64,000 nt of DNA from Kutzneria chonburiensis (GCF_028622115.1 NZ_CP097263.1:6076001-6140000); one strand, 5' to 3'; numbered from the stretch's first letter, positions 1 to 8,652 are shown. Numbers and translations: made by a program. The notes: a model not told the origin generated them from the letters alone.

Positions 1-1
1 G

Positions 2-559
2 GCTGAGCTGCTCACCGGCGGCTCGGACGTGCGGTCGGTGCCGAACACCCTGGCGAAGTCACTGGGCTCTGGCACGTCGTTCGGCGGCATCCCGAACATG
101 GTGCTGTTCGCGATCGTGGTGACCGCGATCGGCGCGTGGCTGCTGGCCACCACCCGGTTCGGTCGCTACACCTACGCGGTCGGCTCCAACGAGGTGGCCG
201 CACAGCGAACGGGTATCTCGGTGACGCGACACCTGGTGCTGGTGTACGTGCTGGCCGGCGCCCTGGCCGGGCTGGCCGGCTTCATGTCGATGGCGTACTT
301 CACCACCACCACGCTGACCAGCCACGGCACCGACAATCTGAATGCAATCGCCGGCACGGTGCTCGGTGGCACCAGCGTGTTCGGCGGCGTCGGGTCGGTC
401 ATCGGCACGGTGATCGGCGTGTTCATCCCGGCAGTGCTCAACCAGGGCTTCACGATCATCGGGGTGAACCAGTTCTGGCAGCCGATCGCGGTTGCCATCG
501 TGCTGGTGGCGGCCGTCTGGTTCGACCAGAACCGCCGCAAGGCACGCAACCTGCGCTGA
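2..559 (+). CDS. Sugar ABC transporter permease, RbsC-type (5' end cut off by window)
   Basis: Inner-membrane permease of a carbohydrate ABC importer; moves a sugar received from the binding protein encoded next. The reading frame is open from base 2, so the N-terminal part lies outside the window; 185 residues remain. Visible are several hydrophobic segments, the cytoplasmic loop GSNEVAAQRTGISV typical of the BPD_transp_2 (RbsC/XylH) family, and the later family pattern AGTVLGGTSVFGGVGS. It ends in a basic tail (QNRRKARNLR). The binding-protein gene follows after 26 bp in the same direction, so the two are almost certainly cotranscribed. The ATPase gene is presumably upstream, outside the window. 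The sugar cannot be told from the sequence. Confidence 0.9.
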   Translation, partial: AELLTGGSDVRSVPNTLAKSLGSGTSFGGIPNMVLFAIVVTAIGAWLLATTRFGRYTYAVGSNEVAAQRTGISVTRHLVLVYVLAGALAGLAGFMSMAYFTTTTLTSHGTDNLNAIAGTVLGGTSVFGGVGSVIGTVIGVFIPAVLNQGFTIIGVNQFWQPIAVAIVLVAAVWFDQNRRKARNLR

Positions 560-585
560 CCGAATACCTGAAAGGTCTATCAACG

Positions 586-1578
586 ATGACAGACAGCAGG
601 AAGATCGCCGGCCTCGCAGCGCTGGCCGCAGTGTCGCTCTTCGCCACTGCCTGTGGTGGCGGCCAGGTCGGTCAGTCCGGCGGTTCCGGATCGTCCAATG
701 CGGACAACAAGAGTCTGGCGCTGATTCCCGGTGTGTCGGCCGAGCCGTTCTACATCTCGATGCAGTGCGGTGCCGAGGCTGAGGCGAAGGCCAAGGGCTA
801 CACGCTGAAGACGCAGGCGCCGCAGAAGTTCGCGCCGGCCGACCAGACTCCCATCGTCACCGGCATCCTGGCCAACAAGCCGGCCGCCGTGCTGATCGCG
901 CCGACCGACGACAAGGCGCTGGCCGGGCCGATGAAGCAGCTCAAGGACGCCAGCATCAAGGTCATCGAGGTCGACACCTCGCTGCAGGACACCTCCATCG
1001 CGGAGTCCTCCATCTCCTCCAACAACGAGCAGGGCGGGCAGCTCGCCGCTCAGACGTTGGCCAAGCTCGTCGGGGACAAGAAGGGGTCGGTGCTGGTGCT
1101 CAACACCACCGCCGGCACCTCCACCACCGACGCGCGGGAGAAGGGCTTCAAGGAGGAGATCGCCAAGTACCCGAACATCAAGTACGTCGGGCAGCAGTAC
1201 ACCGACAACGACGCCGCCCAGTCGGCGCAGAAGGTCACCGCGACGCTGTCCAGCACGCCCGACCTGATCGGCATCTTCGCCACCAACCTCAACACCGGCG
1301 AGGGCGCGGCCACCGGTCTGCGCACGGCCGGCAAGACCGGCCAGGTCAACCTGGTCGGCTTCGACGCCAGCCCCAAGGAGGTCAGCGACCTCAAGGACGG
1401 CAGCTTCCAGGCCCTGATCGCCCAGGACCCCGCCACCATCGGCAAGGACGGCGTCGACCAGGCCATCGCCGCCCTCACCGGCGGCTCGGTGACCCGCAAC
1501 ATCTCCACCGACCTGGTGTCCATCACCAAGGACAACATGGACGCGCAGTCCAAGTACTTCTACAAGTCGAGCTGCTGA
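586..1578 (+). CDS. Sugar ABC transporter substrate-binding lipoprotein
   Basis: Extracytoplasmic sugar-binding lipoprotein (330 residues) partnering the permease just upstream. The start ATG follows an AAAGG ribosome site by about 10 bp; the frame is open far upstream but nothing there resembles a protein. Residues 1-24 form a lipoprotein signal ending in the lipobox LFATAC, followed by a Gly/Ser-rich linker. The rest fits the periplasmic-binding-protein type 4 (RbsB-like) fold: LALIPGVSAEPFYISM at the start of lobe 1, repeated KVIEVDTS and GSVLVLNTT strands, and LVGFDASPKEVSDL near the C-terminus. A strong hairpin follows the stop. Probably a ribose/galactose/xylose-type ligand, but the sequence does not settle this. 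Confidence 0.93.
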   Translation: MTDSRKIAGLAALAAVSLFATACGGGQVGQSGGSGSSNADNKSLALIPGVSAEPFYISMQCGAEAEAKAKGYTLKTQAPQKFAPADQTPIVTGILANKPAAVLIAPTDDKALAGPMKQLKDASIKVIEVDTSLQDTSIAESSISSNNEQGGQLAAQTLAKLVGDKKGSVLVLNTTAGTSTTDAREKGFKEEIAKYPNIKYVGQQYTDNDAAQSAQKVTATLSSTPDLIGIFATNLNTGEGAATGLRTAGKTGQVNLVGFDASPKEVSDLKDGSFQALIAQDPATIGKDGVDQAIAALTGGSVTRNISTDLVSITKDNMDAQSKYFYKSSC

Positions 1579-1585
1579 CCGGTCA

Positions 1586-1619
1586 CGGTGAGGGGTCGGG
1601 CAAAACCGGCCCCTCACCG
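1586..1619. terminator. Bidirectional hairpin terminator between sugar-binding gene and Ku
   Basis: Inverted repeat between convergent genes: CGGTGAGGGG pairs with CCCCTCACCG, extended inward by a T-G wobble and CGG/CCG around a GCAAAA loop. No T-tract, as is common in high-GC actinobacteria. It lies 8 bp after one stop and 8 bp before the other, so it could serve both genes. Confidence 0.7.
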
Positions 1620-1626
1620 GCGATCC

Positions 1627-2499
1627 TCAGTGACGGGATCTGGTGGCGCGGGCGGCCTTCCGGGCCCGGTCGGCCGCTTCGGCCGCGCGCCGGGCGGCGG
1701 CCTTGGCCCGACGGACTGCGCCGGATCCCTTGGGCTCCAACGCGTTCAGGCTCGCTTCCAGGGCCGTGAGCAGATCACCGGAGCCGTTGGGCTGCATCGG
1801 CACCTCGGGCCGGATCACCTCGCTGCCGGCGGCCTTGGCCTCGATCAGCTCGTCCAGGGCCTCGCGATAGGCATCGCGGTATTCGCCGGGATCGAAGTCC
1901 CCGGCCAGACAGTCGATCAACTCGGTGGCCGCCTTCAGCTCGGGCAGCCGGACGTCGACATCCTCGTCCAGGAAAGGGAAGTCGGGCGTACGGACCTCGG
2001 CCGGCCACACCATGGTCGCCAACACCAGCACGCCGTCACGAACCCGCAGCACCCCCATGGACTCCCGTTGCCGGAAGGCGACCTTCACCACCGCGACCTT
2101 GCCCGAGCGCCGCAACGCCTCGGCGAACAGGACGTACGGGCGAACGCCGTTGGCGTCGGGTTCCAGGTAGTAATTCCTGGACAGGTAAAGGGAATCGATC
2201 TGCGAGGGCGGGGCGAAGGTGTGCACGGCGATCGTGCGCAGGGTCGGCACCGGCAGCGTCGCCAGGTCATCGTCCGTGATCAGCACGACGTCCCCGCCGC
2301 CGGTGTCGGCCGCCCGCCCCACCTCAGCCGCCGGCACCTCCGCGTCGTCCAGTTCACAGAACCGCCGCAGCCGGATCCGGCCGCCGTCCGCGGCGTGCAC
2401 CTGGTGCAGGCCGAGCCCGTGCTCCTCGGTCGCCCGGTAGGCCTTGACCGGGATGCTGACGAGCCCGAAACCGATGCTGCCCTTCCAGAAGCTGCGCAA
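1627..2499 (-). CDS. ku: Ku protein, non-homologous end joining
   Basis: Homodimeric Ku ring that binds DNA double-strand ends and recruits the LigD ligase/polymerase. 290 residues from a TTG start at 2499, chosen because GAGGAGGGG lies 6 bp upstream and the protein then begins LRSFWKGSIGFGLVSIPVK, where bacterial Ku proteins normally begin. An ATG at 2532 would add 11 residues that encode this ribosome site. The Ku core spans about residues 3-250; the C-terminal 40 residues are an Ala/Arg/Lys-rich tail like the DNA-binding extension of actinobacterial Ku. No ligD is adjacent; it must be elsewhere if the pathway is complete. Confidence 0.95.
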   Translation of the reverse strand: MRSFWKGSIGFGLVSIPVKAYRATEEHGLGLHQVHAADGGRIRLRRFCELDDAEVPAAEVGRAADTGGGDVVLITDDDLATLPVPTLRTIAVHTFAPPSQIDSLYLSRNYYLEPDANGVRPYVLFAEALRRSGKVAVVKVAFRQRESMGVLRVRDGVLVLATMVWPAEVRTPDFPFLDEDVDVRLPELKAATELIDCLAGDFDPGEYRDAYREALDELIEAKAAGSEVIRPEVPMQPNGSGDLLTALEASLNALEPKGSGAVRRAKAAARRAAEAADRARKAARATRSRH

Positions 2500-2611
2500 A
2501 GTCGACCCCTCCTCGACGAGTGGCCACGTCATTTACGGCGGGGGAAGCACCTCGGTGGCGCGCAGGAACGCTTGTCATCCAGGGTAAGGGCCGAATTCGG
2601 AGCTTTTGCTG

Positions 2612-2944
2612 CTACGAACGGGTGTCGTCGTCCAGGAACGGCAGGGCCTCGGCTATGGCGTCCGCCGTAGCGGCGGCTGCGTCGGATGCCTCAATCAGTA
2701 CGTCGGCCAGCTCATTGCTCTCGAACGTCTCGCCCCGGAGCTGTAGGGCATTCGTCCGCCCGCCGACAGCGTGATCGGCGAGGTTCTTCAACACCTGTTC
2801 CAGCTGCCGCTGCGCCCGCGCCAACGTGGGCACGATCAGAGCGATCTCGCCGGGATCGGAGACGTCGGCGTTGGCCAGCGCCGCCGCGCACGCCTCCAGG
2901 TGGGCCGCGGCCACCGAGGGCGGCATGATCGAAGCACCGGTCAC
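2612..2944 (-). CDS. Hypothetical protein, alpha-helical, acidic
   Basis: A 110-residue Ala-rich soluble protein I do not recognise. It appears entirely helical (heptad-like runs around LVPTLARAQRQLEQVLKNLAD), has no signal peptide or membrane segment, and is acidic at the C-terminus. The start is uncertain: GTG at 2944, or the internal ATG at 2926 (MPPSVAAAH). Neither has a good ribosome site. Coding is supported by G/C at third positions and by filling the gap between Ku and meaB on the same strand. It may be a small partner or WXG100-like helical-hairpin protein, but no motif proves this. Confidence 0.6.
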   Translation of the reverse strand: MTGASIMPPSVAAAHLEACAAALANADVSDPGEIALIVPTLARAQRQLEQVLKNLADHAVGGRTNALQLRGETFESNELADVLIEASDAAAATADAIAEALPFLDDDTRS

Positions 2945-3030
2945 GCCGCCATCCTGCCACCCCCGCTCGGCCTATCGTCAGCGCCTCGCCGCCACCATCC
3001 CCCGTTCGAGGCGGATTCGCGCCAGCAAAT

Positions 3031-3083
3031 GTCACATGCGCGTCGGACTTGCCTCCCTGAGGCACATCCGGACCGCATGTGCC
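3031..3083. repeat. Palindromic element, family P3 copy 1 (likely terminator of the thiolase-meaB operon)
   Basis: Imperfect palindrome 7 bp downstream of the meaB stop. GTCACATGCG (3031-3040) pairs with CGCATGTGCC (3074-3083) with one mismatch. The loop carries TTGCCTCCC starting exactly 18 bp after the left end. The same two blocks with the same 18 bp offset occur at 59352, so this is a repeated element and not a chance hairpin. Confidence 0.6.
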
Positions 3084-3089
3084 AAAAAG

Positions 3090-4058
3090 TCAGGCGGTGG
3101 CGAGGCCGGTGATGAGGTCGTCGGCGGCGGCGTAGGGGTCGACCTCGCCGGCGGCTACGCGTTTGGCCAACTGGTCGAGGGCGGTGCCGCCGCGGAGGTC
3201 GCCGAGGCGGGCGCGAAGTTGTTGCAGGGCAATGGCTTCGACCTCGGCGGCGGCGCGGGCCTGCCGGCGCAGTTCGAGCTCGCCACGGTCGACGAGCCAG
3301 GAACCGTGCTCGTCGATGGCCGACAGGAGCTCGTCGATGCCCTCGCCACGGGCGGCCACGGCGCGAACGACGGGCGGCCGCCACGAAGGGCCGGTGCGTT
3401 CCCGGCGGGCCAGCGAAAGCCCGTGCTTGAGCTCCCGGACGGTCTGGTCGGCGCCGTCCCGATCGGCCTTGTTCACCACGAAGACGTCGGCGATCTCGAG
3501 GATGCCGGCCTTGGCCGCCTGGATGCCGTCACCCATACCCGGCGCGACCAGGACCAACGTGGTGTCGGCGAGTCCGGCGACCTCGACCTCGGACTGGCCG
3601 ACGCCGACGGTCTCGATGAGCACGACGTCGCAGCCGGCGGCGTCCAACACCCGCAACGCCTGCGGGGTCGCCCACGCCAACCCGCCGAGATGCCCACGGC
3701 TGGCCATGGAACGAATGAACACGCCGGGATCGGTGGCGTGCTCCTGCATCCGCACCCGATCACCGAGCAAAGCCCCGCCGGAGAACGGCGAAGTCGGGTC
3801 GACGGCCAGCACGCCGACGCGAAGATCCTTGCGCCGCAAGGCACTGACCAGCCGCGAGGTCATGGTGGACTTGCCGACGCCGGGCGAGCCGGTGAGCCCG
3901 ATGACCCGCGCCCGCCCGGTGTGCGGGGCGAGCGCGGCGGCGACCTCCCGCAGGCACGGACTGGCGTCCTCGACCAGCGTGATCAGCCGGGCCACCGCCC
4001 GCGGCTGGCCCGACCTGGCCCGAGCGACCAGGTCGGGCACGTCGACAACGCGACCCAT
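3090..4058 (-). CDS. meaB: MeaB GTPase, chaperone of B12-dependent acyl-CoA mutase
   Basis: G3E-family GTPase that loads adenosylcobalamin into methylmalonyl- or ethylmalonyl-CoA mutase and protects the enzyme from inactivation. 322 residues, usual length. Walker A GSPGVGKST at 57-65, VDPTS at 87-91, ETVGVGQSE (switch region) at about 149-157, and base-recognition NKAD at 196-199 are intact. The ATG starts immediately after the TAG of the thiolase gene (no spacer), so the two are translationally coupled. A mutase it could serve is at 43568-45559. A palindromic element follows the stop. Confidence 0.95.
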   Translation of the reverse strand: MGRVVDVPDLVARARSGQPRAVARLITLVEDASPCLREVAAALAPHTGRARVIGLTGSPGVGKSTMTSRLVSALRRKDLRVGVLAVDPTSPFSGGALLGDRVRMQEHATDPGVFIRSMASRGHLGGLAWATPQALRVLDAAGCDVVLIETVGVGQSEVEVAGLADTTLVLVAPGMGDGIQAAKAGILEIADVFVVNKADRDGADQTVRELKHGLSLARRERTGPSWRPPVVRAVAARGEGIDELLSAIDEHGSWLVDRGELELRRQARAAAEVEAIALQQLRARLGDLRGGTALDQLAKRVAAGEVDPYAAADDLITGLATA

Positions 4059-5246
4059 CTACTGCTTCGGCACTCGCACGATCAGCGCGTCGCCCTGGCC
4101 ACCGCCGCCGCACAGGGCGGCCGCGCCGACGCCGCCGCCACGGCGCTGGAGCTCCAGCGCCAGGTGCAGCGCGATGCGCGCGCCGGACATGCCGATCGGG
4201 TGGCCGAGCGCGATGGCGCCGCCGTTCACGTTGACCTTGTCCTCGGACAGCCCGAGCTTGCGCGCGGACACCACGCCGACGGCGGCGAACGCCTCGTTGA
4301 TCTCGACCAGGTCGAGGTCGGCCGGGTCGATGCCCTCCTTGGCGCACGCCTTGCGGATGGCGTTGGACGGCTGCTCGTGAAGGCTGGCGTCCGGCCCGGC
4401 GACCACGCCGTGCGCGCCGATCTCGGCCAGCCAGGTCAGGCCCAGCTCCTCGGCCTTGGCCTTGCTCATCACGACAACGGCGGCCGCGCCGTCGGAGATC
4501 TGCGAGGCGGAGCCGGCGGTGATGGTGCCGTCGGAGGCGAAGGCCGGGCGCAGCTTGCCCAGCGTCTCCACGGTGGTGTCGGCGCGCACGCCCTCGTCGG
4601 TGCTGAACAGCACCGGGTCGCCCTTGCGCTGCGGGATCGGCACCGGAACGACCTCGGCGTCGAAGATCCCGTTCTTGGCCGCCTCGGCGGCGCGCTGGTG
4701 CGACCGGGCCGAGAAGGCGTCCTGCTCCTCGCGGGTCAGGCCGTAGCGGGAGTTGTACTTCTCCGTCGACGAGCCCATGGCGACCTGGTCGAAGGCGCAG
4801 AACAGGCCGTCGTACGCCATGTGGTCCTGGAGCGTGACGTCGCCGTACTTGAAGCCGGAGCGGGACTTGGGCAGCAGGTGCGGGGCCTGGGTCATGGACT
4901 CCTGGCCGCCGGCCACCACGATCTCGAACTCGCCGGCCCTGATCAGCTGGTCGGCCAGCGCGATGGCGTCGATGCCGGACAGGCACACCTTGTTGATGGT
5001 CAGCGCCGGCACGTCCATCGGGATGCCGGCGGCCGCGGCGGCCTGCCGGGCCGGGATCTGGCCGGCGCCCGCGGTCAGCACCTGACCCATGATCACGTAC
5101 TCGACCTGCTCGGGGCTGACTCCGGCCCGTTCGAGGGCGCCCTTGATGGCCACGCCACCGAGTTGGGCTCCGGAGAAGTCCTTGAGTGAGCCGAGCAGTC
5201 GTCCCATCGGGGTGCGAGCCCCTGCGACGATGACGGAACCGGACAC
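4059..5246 (-). CDS. Acetyl-CoA C-acetyltransferase (thiolase)
   Basis: Condenses two acetyl-CoA to acetoacetyl-CoA (reversible), the entry step for 3-hydroxybutyryl-CoA and the ethylmalonyl-CoA route. 395 residues from a GTG at 5246 preceded by GGAGG at 5 bp; an upstream extension of 30 codons lacks family similarity. Active-site Cys88 in NKVCLSG, the His of [10 protein letters not shown] and the C-terminal Cys of LCGGGGQG are all present at thiolase II positions. First gene of a two-gene unit with meaB; divergent from the epimerase gene. The pairing suggests a role in C4/ethylmalonyl-CoA metabolism more than in beta-oxidation. Confidence 0.95.
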   Translation of the reverse strand: MSGSVIVAGARTPMGRLLGSLKDFSGAQLGGVAIKGALERAGVSPEQVEYVIMGQVLTAGAGQIPARQAAAAAGIPMDVPALTINKVCLSGIDAIALADQLIRAGEFEIVVAGGQESMTQAPHLLPKSRSGFKYGDVTLQDHMAYDGLFCAFDQVAMGSSTEKYNSRYGLTREEQDAFSARSHQRAAEAAKNGIFDAEVVPVPIPQRKGDPVLFSTDEGVRADTTVETLGKLRPAFASDGTITAGSASQISDGAAAVVVMSKAKAEELGLTWLAEIGAHGVVAGPDASLHEQPSNAIRKACAKEGIDPADLDLVEINEAFAAVGVVSARKLGLSEDKVNVNGGAIALGHPIGMSGARIALHLALELQRRGGGVGAAALCGGGGQGDALIVRVPKQ

Positions 5247-5369
5247 GACGGCCTCCAGCGGCGTTGCGGGCGGTGGTCTTGTGGACCATACCGGCCGGTA
5301 GCTTTCCCTGTGGCTGTGAGTAGCCGCACAGGTCACTGCATCGTGTCAAGGCTACTACCCTGCTCCGAC

Positions 5370-5819
5370 ATGAACCTGCGCGCTGAGCTCGCCCCGCTGG
5401 TCACCGCCGTCGACCACGTCGGCATCGCGGTGCCCGACCTGGACGCGGCGATCGCCTTCCACCGGGAGACCTTCGGGCTGGAGGTCAGCCACGAGGAGGT
5501 CAACGAGGAGCAGGGCGTGCGGGAGGCCATGCTGCGCGCCCCCGGCGACCCGGCCGGCACGGCGATCCAGCTGCTGGCCCCGTCGCGGCCGGACTCGACC
5601 ATCGCCAAGTTCCTCGACCGCAGCGGTCCGGGCCTCCAGCAGCTGGCGTTCCGCGTGACCGACGTGGCCGCGGCGTGCGAAACGTTGCGGGCCAAGGGTT
5701 TGCGGGTGCTGTTCGACGAGCCGAAGCGCGGCACGTCCAACAGCCGGGTGAATTTCGTGCACCCGAAGGACGCCGGCGGCGTGCTCGTCGAACTCGTGCA
5801 GCCCGCGGAAGGCCATTAG
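5370..5819 (+). CDS. mce: Methylmalonyl-CoA epimerase
   Basis: Interconverts (2R)- and (2S)-methylmalonyl-CoA (and in ethylmalonyl-CoA-pathway bacteria also ethylmalonyl-CoA) so that the B12 mutase receives its isomer. 149 residues, one vicinal-oxygen-chelate domain. Metal-site pattern: His in AVDHVGIAV near residue 14, Gln/His region LQQLAFRV about 88-95, and Glu in VLVELVQ near the C-terminus. Start ATG at 5370 gives the normal N-terminus. Divergent from the thiolase-meaB unit (123 bp shared upstream region), an arrangement common in actinobacteria. It nearly abuts a convergent LacI-family gene. Confidence 0.93.
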   Translation: MNLRAELAPLVTAVDHVGIAVPDLDAAIAFHRETFGLEVSHEEVNEEQGVREAMLRAPGDPAGTAIQLLAPSRPDSTIAKFLDRSGPGLQQLAFRVTDVAAACETLRAKGLRVLFDEPKRGTSNSRVNFVHPKDAGGVLVELVQPAEGH

Positions 5820-5830
5820 CCAGCACGGTT

Positions 5831-6832
5831 TCACGCCGGCCCGGTGCTGCCCCGCACGACCAGTTCCGGAATGCCGAACACGGCGTCCGGCACCCGCTCG
5901 CCGTGGATGACCCGCAGCAGGGCACCCGCCGCCGCGGCGCCGTAGCCGGGAATGTCGCGGCTGATGGCGGTCAGCGCCGGGTGCGGCAGCCGGCACAGCG
6001 GCGAGTCGTCCCAGGCGACGATCGACAGGTCGCCGGGCACGTCCAGGCCCAGCTCGGCGGCCACGCCAACGGCGCTGACCGCCATCACGTCGTTGTCGTA
6101 CACGATCGCCGTCGGGGGTTGGCCGGAAAGCAGCAGGTCACGGGTGGCGGCGGCGCCCCGCTCACCGCTGTAGTCGGCGGCGACGATCACCGCGTCCGGC
6201 CCGGCGGTCTCGGCGAACGCCCGGTCCCGCAGCACGGTCTCCTGAAAGTCGGCATGACCGCTCACGCGGGCGATGCGGGTGTGTCCCAGAGCGCGTAAGT
6301 GTGCGACTGCCGCCACCATCGCCGCTTTCGTGTCAAGGCCGACGGACGTCAGACCGCTGCCCGGCACCTCGCTCGACACCAGCACGCACGGCAGCCCGAG
6401 CTCGGCCAGCACCGGCAGCCGCTGGTCGTCCACCCGGACGTCAACGACGAGCACGCCGTCCACCCGCCGCTGCCCCCACCAGCGGCGATAGACCTCCAGC
6501 TCGTGCTGCGGATCGTCGCCGACGACCTGGAGCAGCAGCCCGATGTCGTCGGCGCCCAGCGCCGCCTCGACGCCGGCGATCAGCCGCATGAAGAACGGCT
6601 CCACCTCCAGCAGGCCGGTCGGCCGGGCCAGCACCAGGCCGACCACCTCGGCCTGCGCGGCCGACAGCGCGCGGGCGGCCCGGCTGGGCTGCCAGCCCAG
6701 CTCGCCGGCCACGGCCAGAATGCGCTGCCGGGTCGCCTCGGACACCCCGGGGAGCCCGTTGAGCGCGAACGACACCGTGCTCTTGGCCACGCCGGCTTCG
6801 CGGGCGATGTCGTGGATGGTCGGCCGCTTCAC
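5831..6832 (-). CDS. LacI-family transcriptional regulator
   Basis: DNA-binding repressor sensing a sugar or other small molecule. About 333 residues from GTG at 6832, with GAGG 5 bp upstream; ATG at 6880 is possible but without ribosome site. HTH and hinge at the N-terminus (RPTIHDIAREAGVAKSTVSFALNG, then ARALSAAQAEVVGLV), followed by a periplasmic-binding-like sensor domain ending VPGDLSIVAWDDSPLCRLPHPALTAISRD. It has no obvious target operon next to it; neighbours are mce (convergent) and a TetR gene. A short inverted repeat AGAAA-GGGT-TTTCT just upstream (6845-6858) could be an autoregulatory site. Confidence 0.93.
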   Translation of the reverse strand: MKRPTIHDIAREAGVAKSTVSFALNGLPGVSEATRQRILAVAGELGWQPSRAARALSAAQAEVVGLVLARPTGLLEVEPFFMRLIAGVEAALGADDIGLLLQVVGDDPQHELEVYRRWWGQRRVDGVLVVDVRVDDQRLPVLAELGLPCVLVSSEVPGSGLTSVGLDTKAAMVAAVAHLRALGHTRIARVSGHADFQETVLRDRAFAETAGPDAVIVAADYSGERGAAATRDLLLSGQPPTAIVYDNDVMAVSAVGVAAELGLDVPGDLSIVAWDDSPLCRLPHPALTAISRDIPGYGAAAAGALLRVIHGERVPDAVFGIPELVVRGSTGPA

Positions 6833-6844
6833 GCACACCTCGGC

Positions 6845-6858
6845 AGAAAGGGTTTTCT
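6845..6858. promoter_or_regulatory. Possible LacI-type operator upstream of the LacI gene
   Basis: Inverted repeat AGAAA-GGGT-TTTCT, 12 bp upstream of the proposed GTG start. Its position suits autorepression, but it is short and atypical (no central CG), so the call is weak. Confidence 0.25.
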
Positions 6859-6950
6859 CCCAACCTCGGAAATGTGCCATTGACGGCGCAACAACACCAT
6901 GCCCCGCCCGGCCACTCTGTCCGAAGGGCCACCCCCGACTGCCCCAGGGA

Positions 6951-7535
6951 TTACGGCGCGCCCGCCCCTAGGGACAGCGCGTCGGCGATGAACGCCAGCT
7001 CACGTTCCATCGTCACGCGGCCCAGCTCGGGCTCGGTGGCGTGCCGGGCGACGGAGTGCTGGTAGCTGACGGCCAGCGCGAGGAGCTCGGCCGCACTGTC
7101 CACATCGGCCTTGCACTGCACCGCGCTGCCGGCCGCCATGATCACCTTGCGGATCAGGCCGACCAGCTTGCGGAACCGGTCCTGCAGCGCGTCGCGCACC
7201 GTGTGGTGGGTGTCGGCCTCGCGGTACAGCAGGTTGCTCAGCATCAGGGATTCCTCGCGGCGGCGGTCCAGCTCGGTCAGCAGCGCGCGCAGGCTGGCGA
7301 CGACGTCGCCGTCCACGACGACCCCGGACATGTCGATGCGCTCGTCGGGCAACCGCTCGACGAGCGCAACGAGGAGATCCGGCTTGCGTTTGAAGTAGTA
7401 GTGCACGAGCCCCTTGGGCACACCGGCCCGCTCGGCGATCCGGGAGGTGGGGGTGGCCTCGAACCCGGTGTCGGCGAACAGCTCCTCCGCCGCCGTCAGG
7501 ATTCGCTCCCTGGCTGGGATCTCCTCCACCCTCAC
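6951..7535 (-). CDS. TetR-family transcriptional regulator
   Basis: One-domain repressor of 194 residues. N-terminal TetR DNA-binding domain: ARERILTAAEELFADTGFE, then HTH TSRIAERAGVPKGLVHYYFKRKPDLL at about 30-57; the C-terminal ligand domain is divergent. Starts with GTG at 7535, only 13 bp after the stop of the SPW-repeat membrane gene, so the two form an operon with the regulator second. A TTGACCGG-type near-palindrome upstream of the first gene (7952-7967) suggests that it represses its own operon. The ligand is unknown. Confidence 0.9.
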   Translation of the reverse strand: MRVEEIPARERILTAAEELFADTGFEATPTSRIAERAGVPKGLVHYYFKRKPDLLVALVERLPDERIDMSGVVVDGDVVASLRALLTELDRRREESLMLSNLLYREADTHHTVRDALQDRFRKLVGLIRKVIMAAGSAVQCKADVDSAAELLALAVSYQHSVARHATEPELGRVTMERELAFIADALSLGAGAP

Positions 7536-7548
7536 CCCAAAATTCTCG

Positions 7549-7905
7549 TCAGTGCGCTGCCAGGCCGCGGTGCGCGGACGTCGCCACCGGCACGGCGATC
7601 GCGCCGGCCAGCACGGTCAGCACGCCACCGACCCAGGACACCCAGCTGGCGCCCATCATCGCCGTGTAGCCCATCACCCAGGGTGCCACGAAAAGCAGCA
7701 CACCGAGGACGATCTGCACCCACTCGCCGGTGACCTGGCTGGGCGCCGCGAGCGACCACAGCCCGTCGAGCACGACGAGCGCGCCCAGGACGATCATCGT
7801 CCACGCCGCGGCCGTCGACGTCGTCACCACGATCGGCGACAGCGCGACGAGCGCCCCGATGACGACCTCGGTCCAGTCCTGCCACCTGGTCCATGACTTG
7901 GTCAT
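7549..7905 (-). CDS. SPW-repeat membrane protein
   Basis: Small integral membrane protein (118 residues) of the SPW-repeat family, function unknown. Start ATG at 7905 has GGAGGG 6 bp upstream. Four hydrophobic segments form two repeats; each carries a version of the S-P-W signature (LVALSPIVV near residue 25, LFVAPWVMGY near 80). First gene of a two-gene unit with the TetR regulator. The same family occurs in actinobacteria near regulators and stress genes; no substrate is known. Confidence 0.85.
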   Translation of the reverse strand: MTKSWTRWQDWTEVVIGALVALSPIVVTTSTAAAWTMIVLGALVVLDGLWSLAAPSQVTGEWVQIVLGVLLFVAPWVMGYTAMMGASWVSWVGGVLTVLAGAIAVPVATSAHRGLAAH

Positions 7906-7951
7906 TTGAACCCTCCACATCCTCGTGGGACCCACCGATCATGCGCCTTGG

Positions 7952-7967
7952 TTGGCCGGCCGGTCAA
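7952..7967. promoter_or_regulatory. Candidate TetR operator upstream of the SPW-TetR operon
   Basis: TTGGCCGGCCGGTCAA is a palindrome except for one base pair and matches the TTGACCG..CGGTCAA shape common for TetR-family operators. It lies 47-62 bp upstream of the SPW start and includes a TTGACC that could be the -35 hexamer, so binding would block transcription. Confidence 0.45.
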
Positions 7968-8045
7968 TACTTGTGACCGGGTAGACATCTAGGCTCTGAC
8001 CAGGCGATATCCGAAACCGTCATACCCCGGCCGTACGGTGCCGGC

Positions 8046-8602
8046 ATGCGGAGAATCGTGTTCTCGCTATCGGTGTCCCTCGACGGCTTCTTCGAGGGGC
8101 CGAACCACGAGATCGACTGGAGCCGGGTCGACGACGAGCTGATGGCCCACATGAACGACCAGTTCCGGGACACCAGCGCGTACCTCACCGGCCGGATCAC
8201 CCACGAGCTGATGGCCGCGGCCTGGTCGGCGACGGGGCCGACCCGGACGCGCCTCCACTGGCCGCCGAGTTCGCCTCGATCTGGCTGCCGACGCCGAAGT
8301 ACGTCTTCTCGCGGACGCTCGACCACGCCGAGTGCAACGCCACCGTCAAGCGCGCGGTGGACGTCGAGGAGATCCGTGCCCTACAGCGCCGGCCGGGCGG
8401 GGACATGGTCGTCGGCGGGCCCGACCTGGCTCGCACCTTCCGGGAGCTCGACCTGATCGACGAGTACCGCGTCTATGTGCATCCGGTGCTCATCGGGCGC
8501 GGCCGACCGATGTTCCAGGCCGCCGACGAGCACGTCGGCCTGACCCTCGCGAGCGCAAGGACCTTCGGGAACGGGGTGGTGCGCCTGAGCTATGTGCGCT
8601 GA
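8046..8602 (+). pseudogene. Dihydrofolate-reductase-family (RibD C-terminal) protein, frameshifted
   Basis: The first 62 codons (RRIVFSLSVSLDGFFEGPNHE, then LTGRITHELM) and the second part (VFSRTLDHAECNATVKRAV, GGDMVVGGPDLARTF, VHPVLIGRGRPMF) together make one 185-residue protein of the RibD C-terminal/DHFR-like family, but they are in different frames. The break is at a run of four G (8234-8237): a fifth G would give ATGADPDAPPLAAEF and restore the family sequence through the TGA at 8602. Both halves keep normal codon use, so this is either a recent one-base loss or a sequencing error in a homopolymer. Proteins of this family reduce pteridine- or flavin-precursor-like substrates; the real substrate is unknown. 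Confidence 0.85.
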
Positions 8603-8636
8603 CGGGTGAACCGGGCCACATCCGTAGTTCTGTATC

Positions 8637-8652
8637 GTTACTCGTGGGTAAC
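8637..8652. promoter_or_regulatory. Candidate operator in the ccr promoter
   Basis: Perfect inverted repeat GTTAC-TCGTGG-GTAAC, 49-64 bp upstream of the ccr GTG and overlapping TATCGT (8632-8637), a plausible -10 hexamer. A repressor bound here would shut off ccr. Similar GTTACT/AGTAAC half-sites lie before the 3-hydroxyacyl-CoA dehydrogenase (17038-17064) and the aldehyde dehydrogenase (about 23640), so one acyl-CoA-responsive regulator might act at several of them. Confidence 0.4.

Noticed and set aside
1627-2499. Full non-homologous end-joining operon
   Set aside because: No LigD polymerase, ligase or nuclease domain is encoded nearby; only Ku.
2826-5189. A 787-codon open frame antisense to meaB and thiolase
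   Set aside because: Shadow of two certain genes; low-complexity translation.
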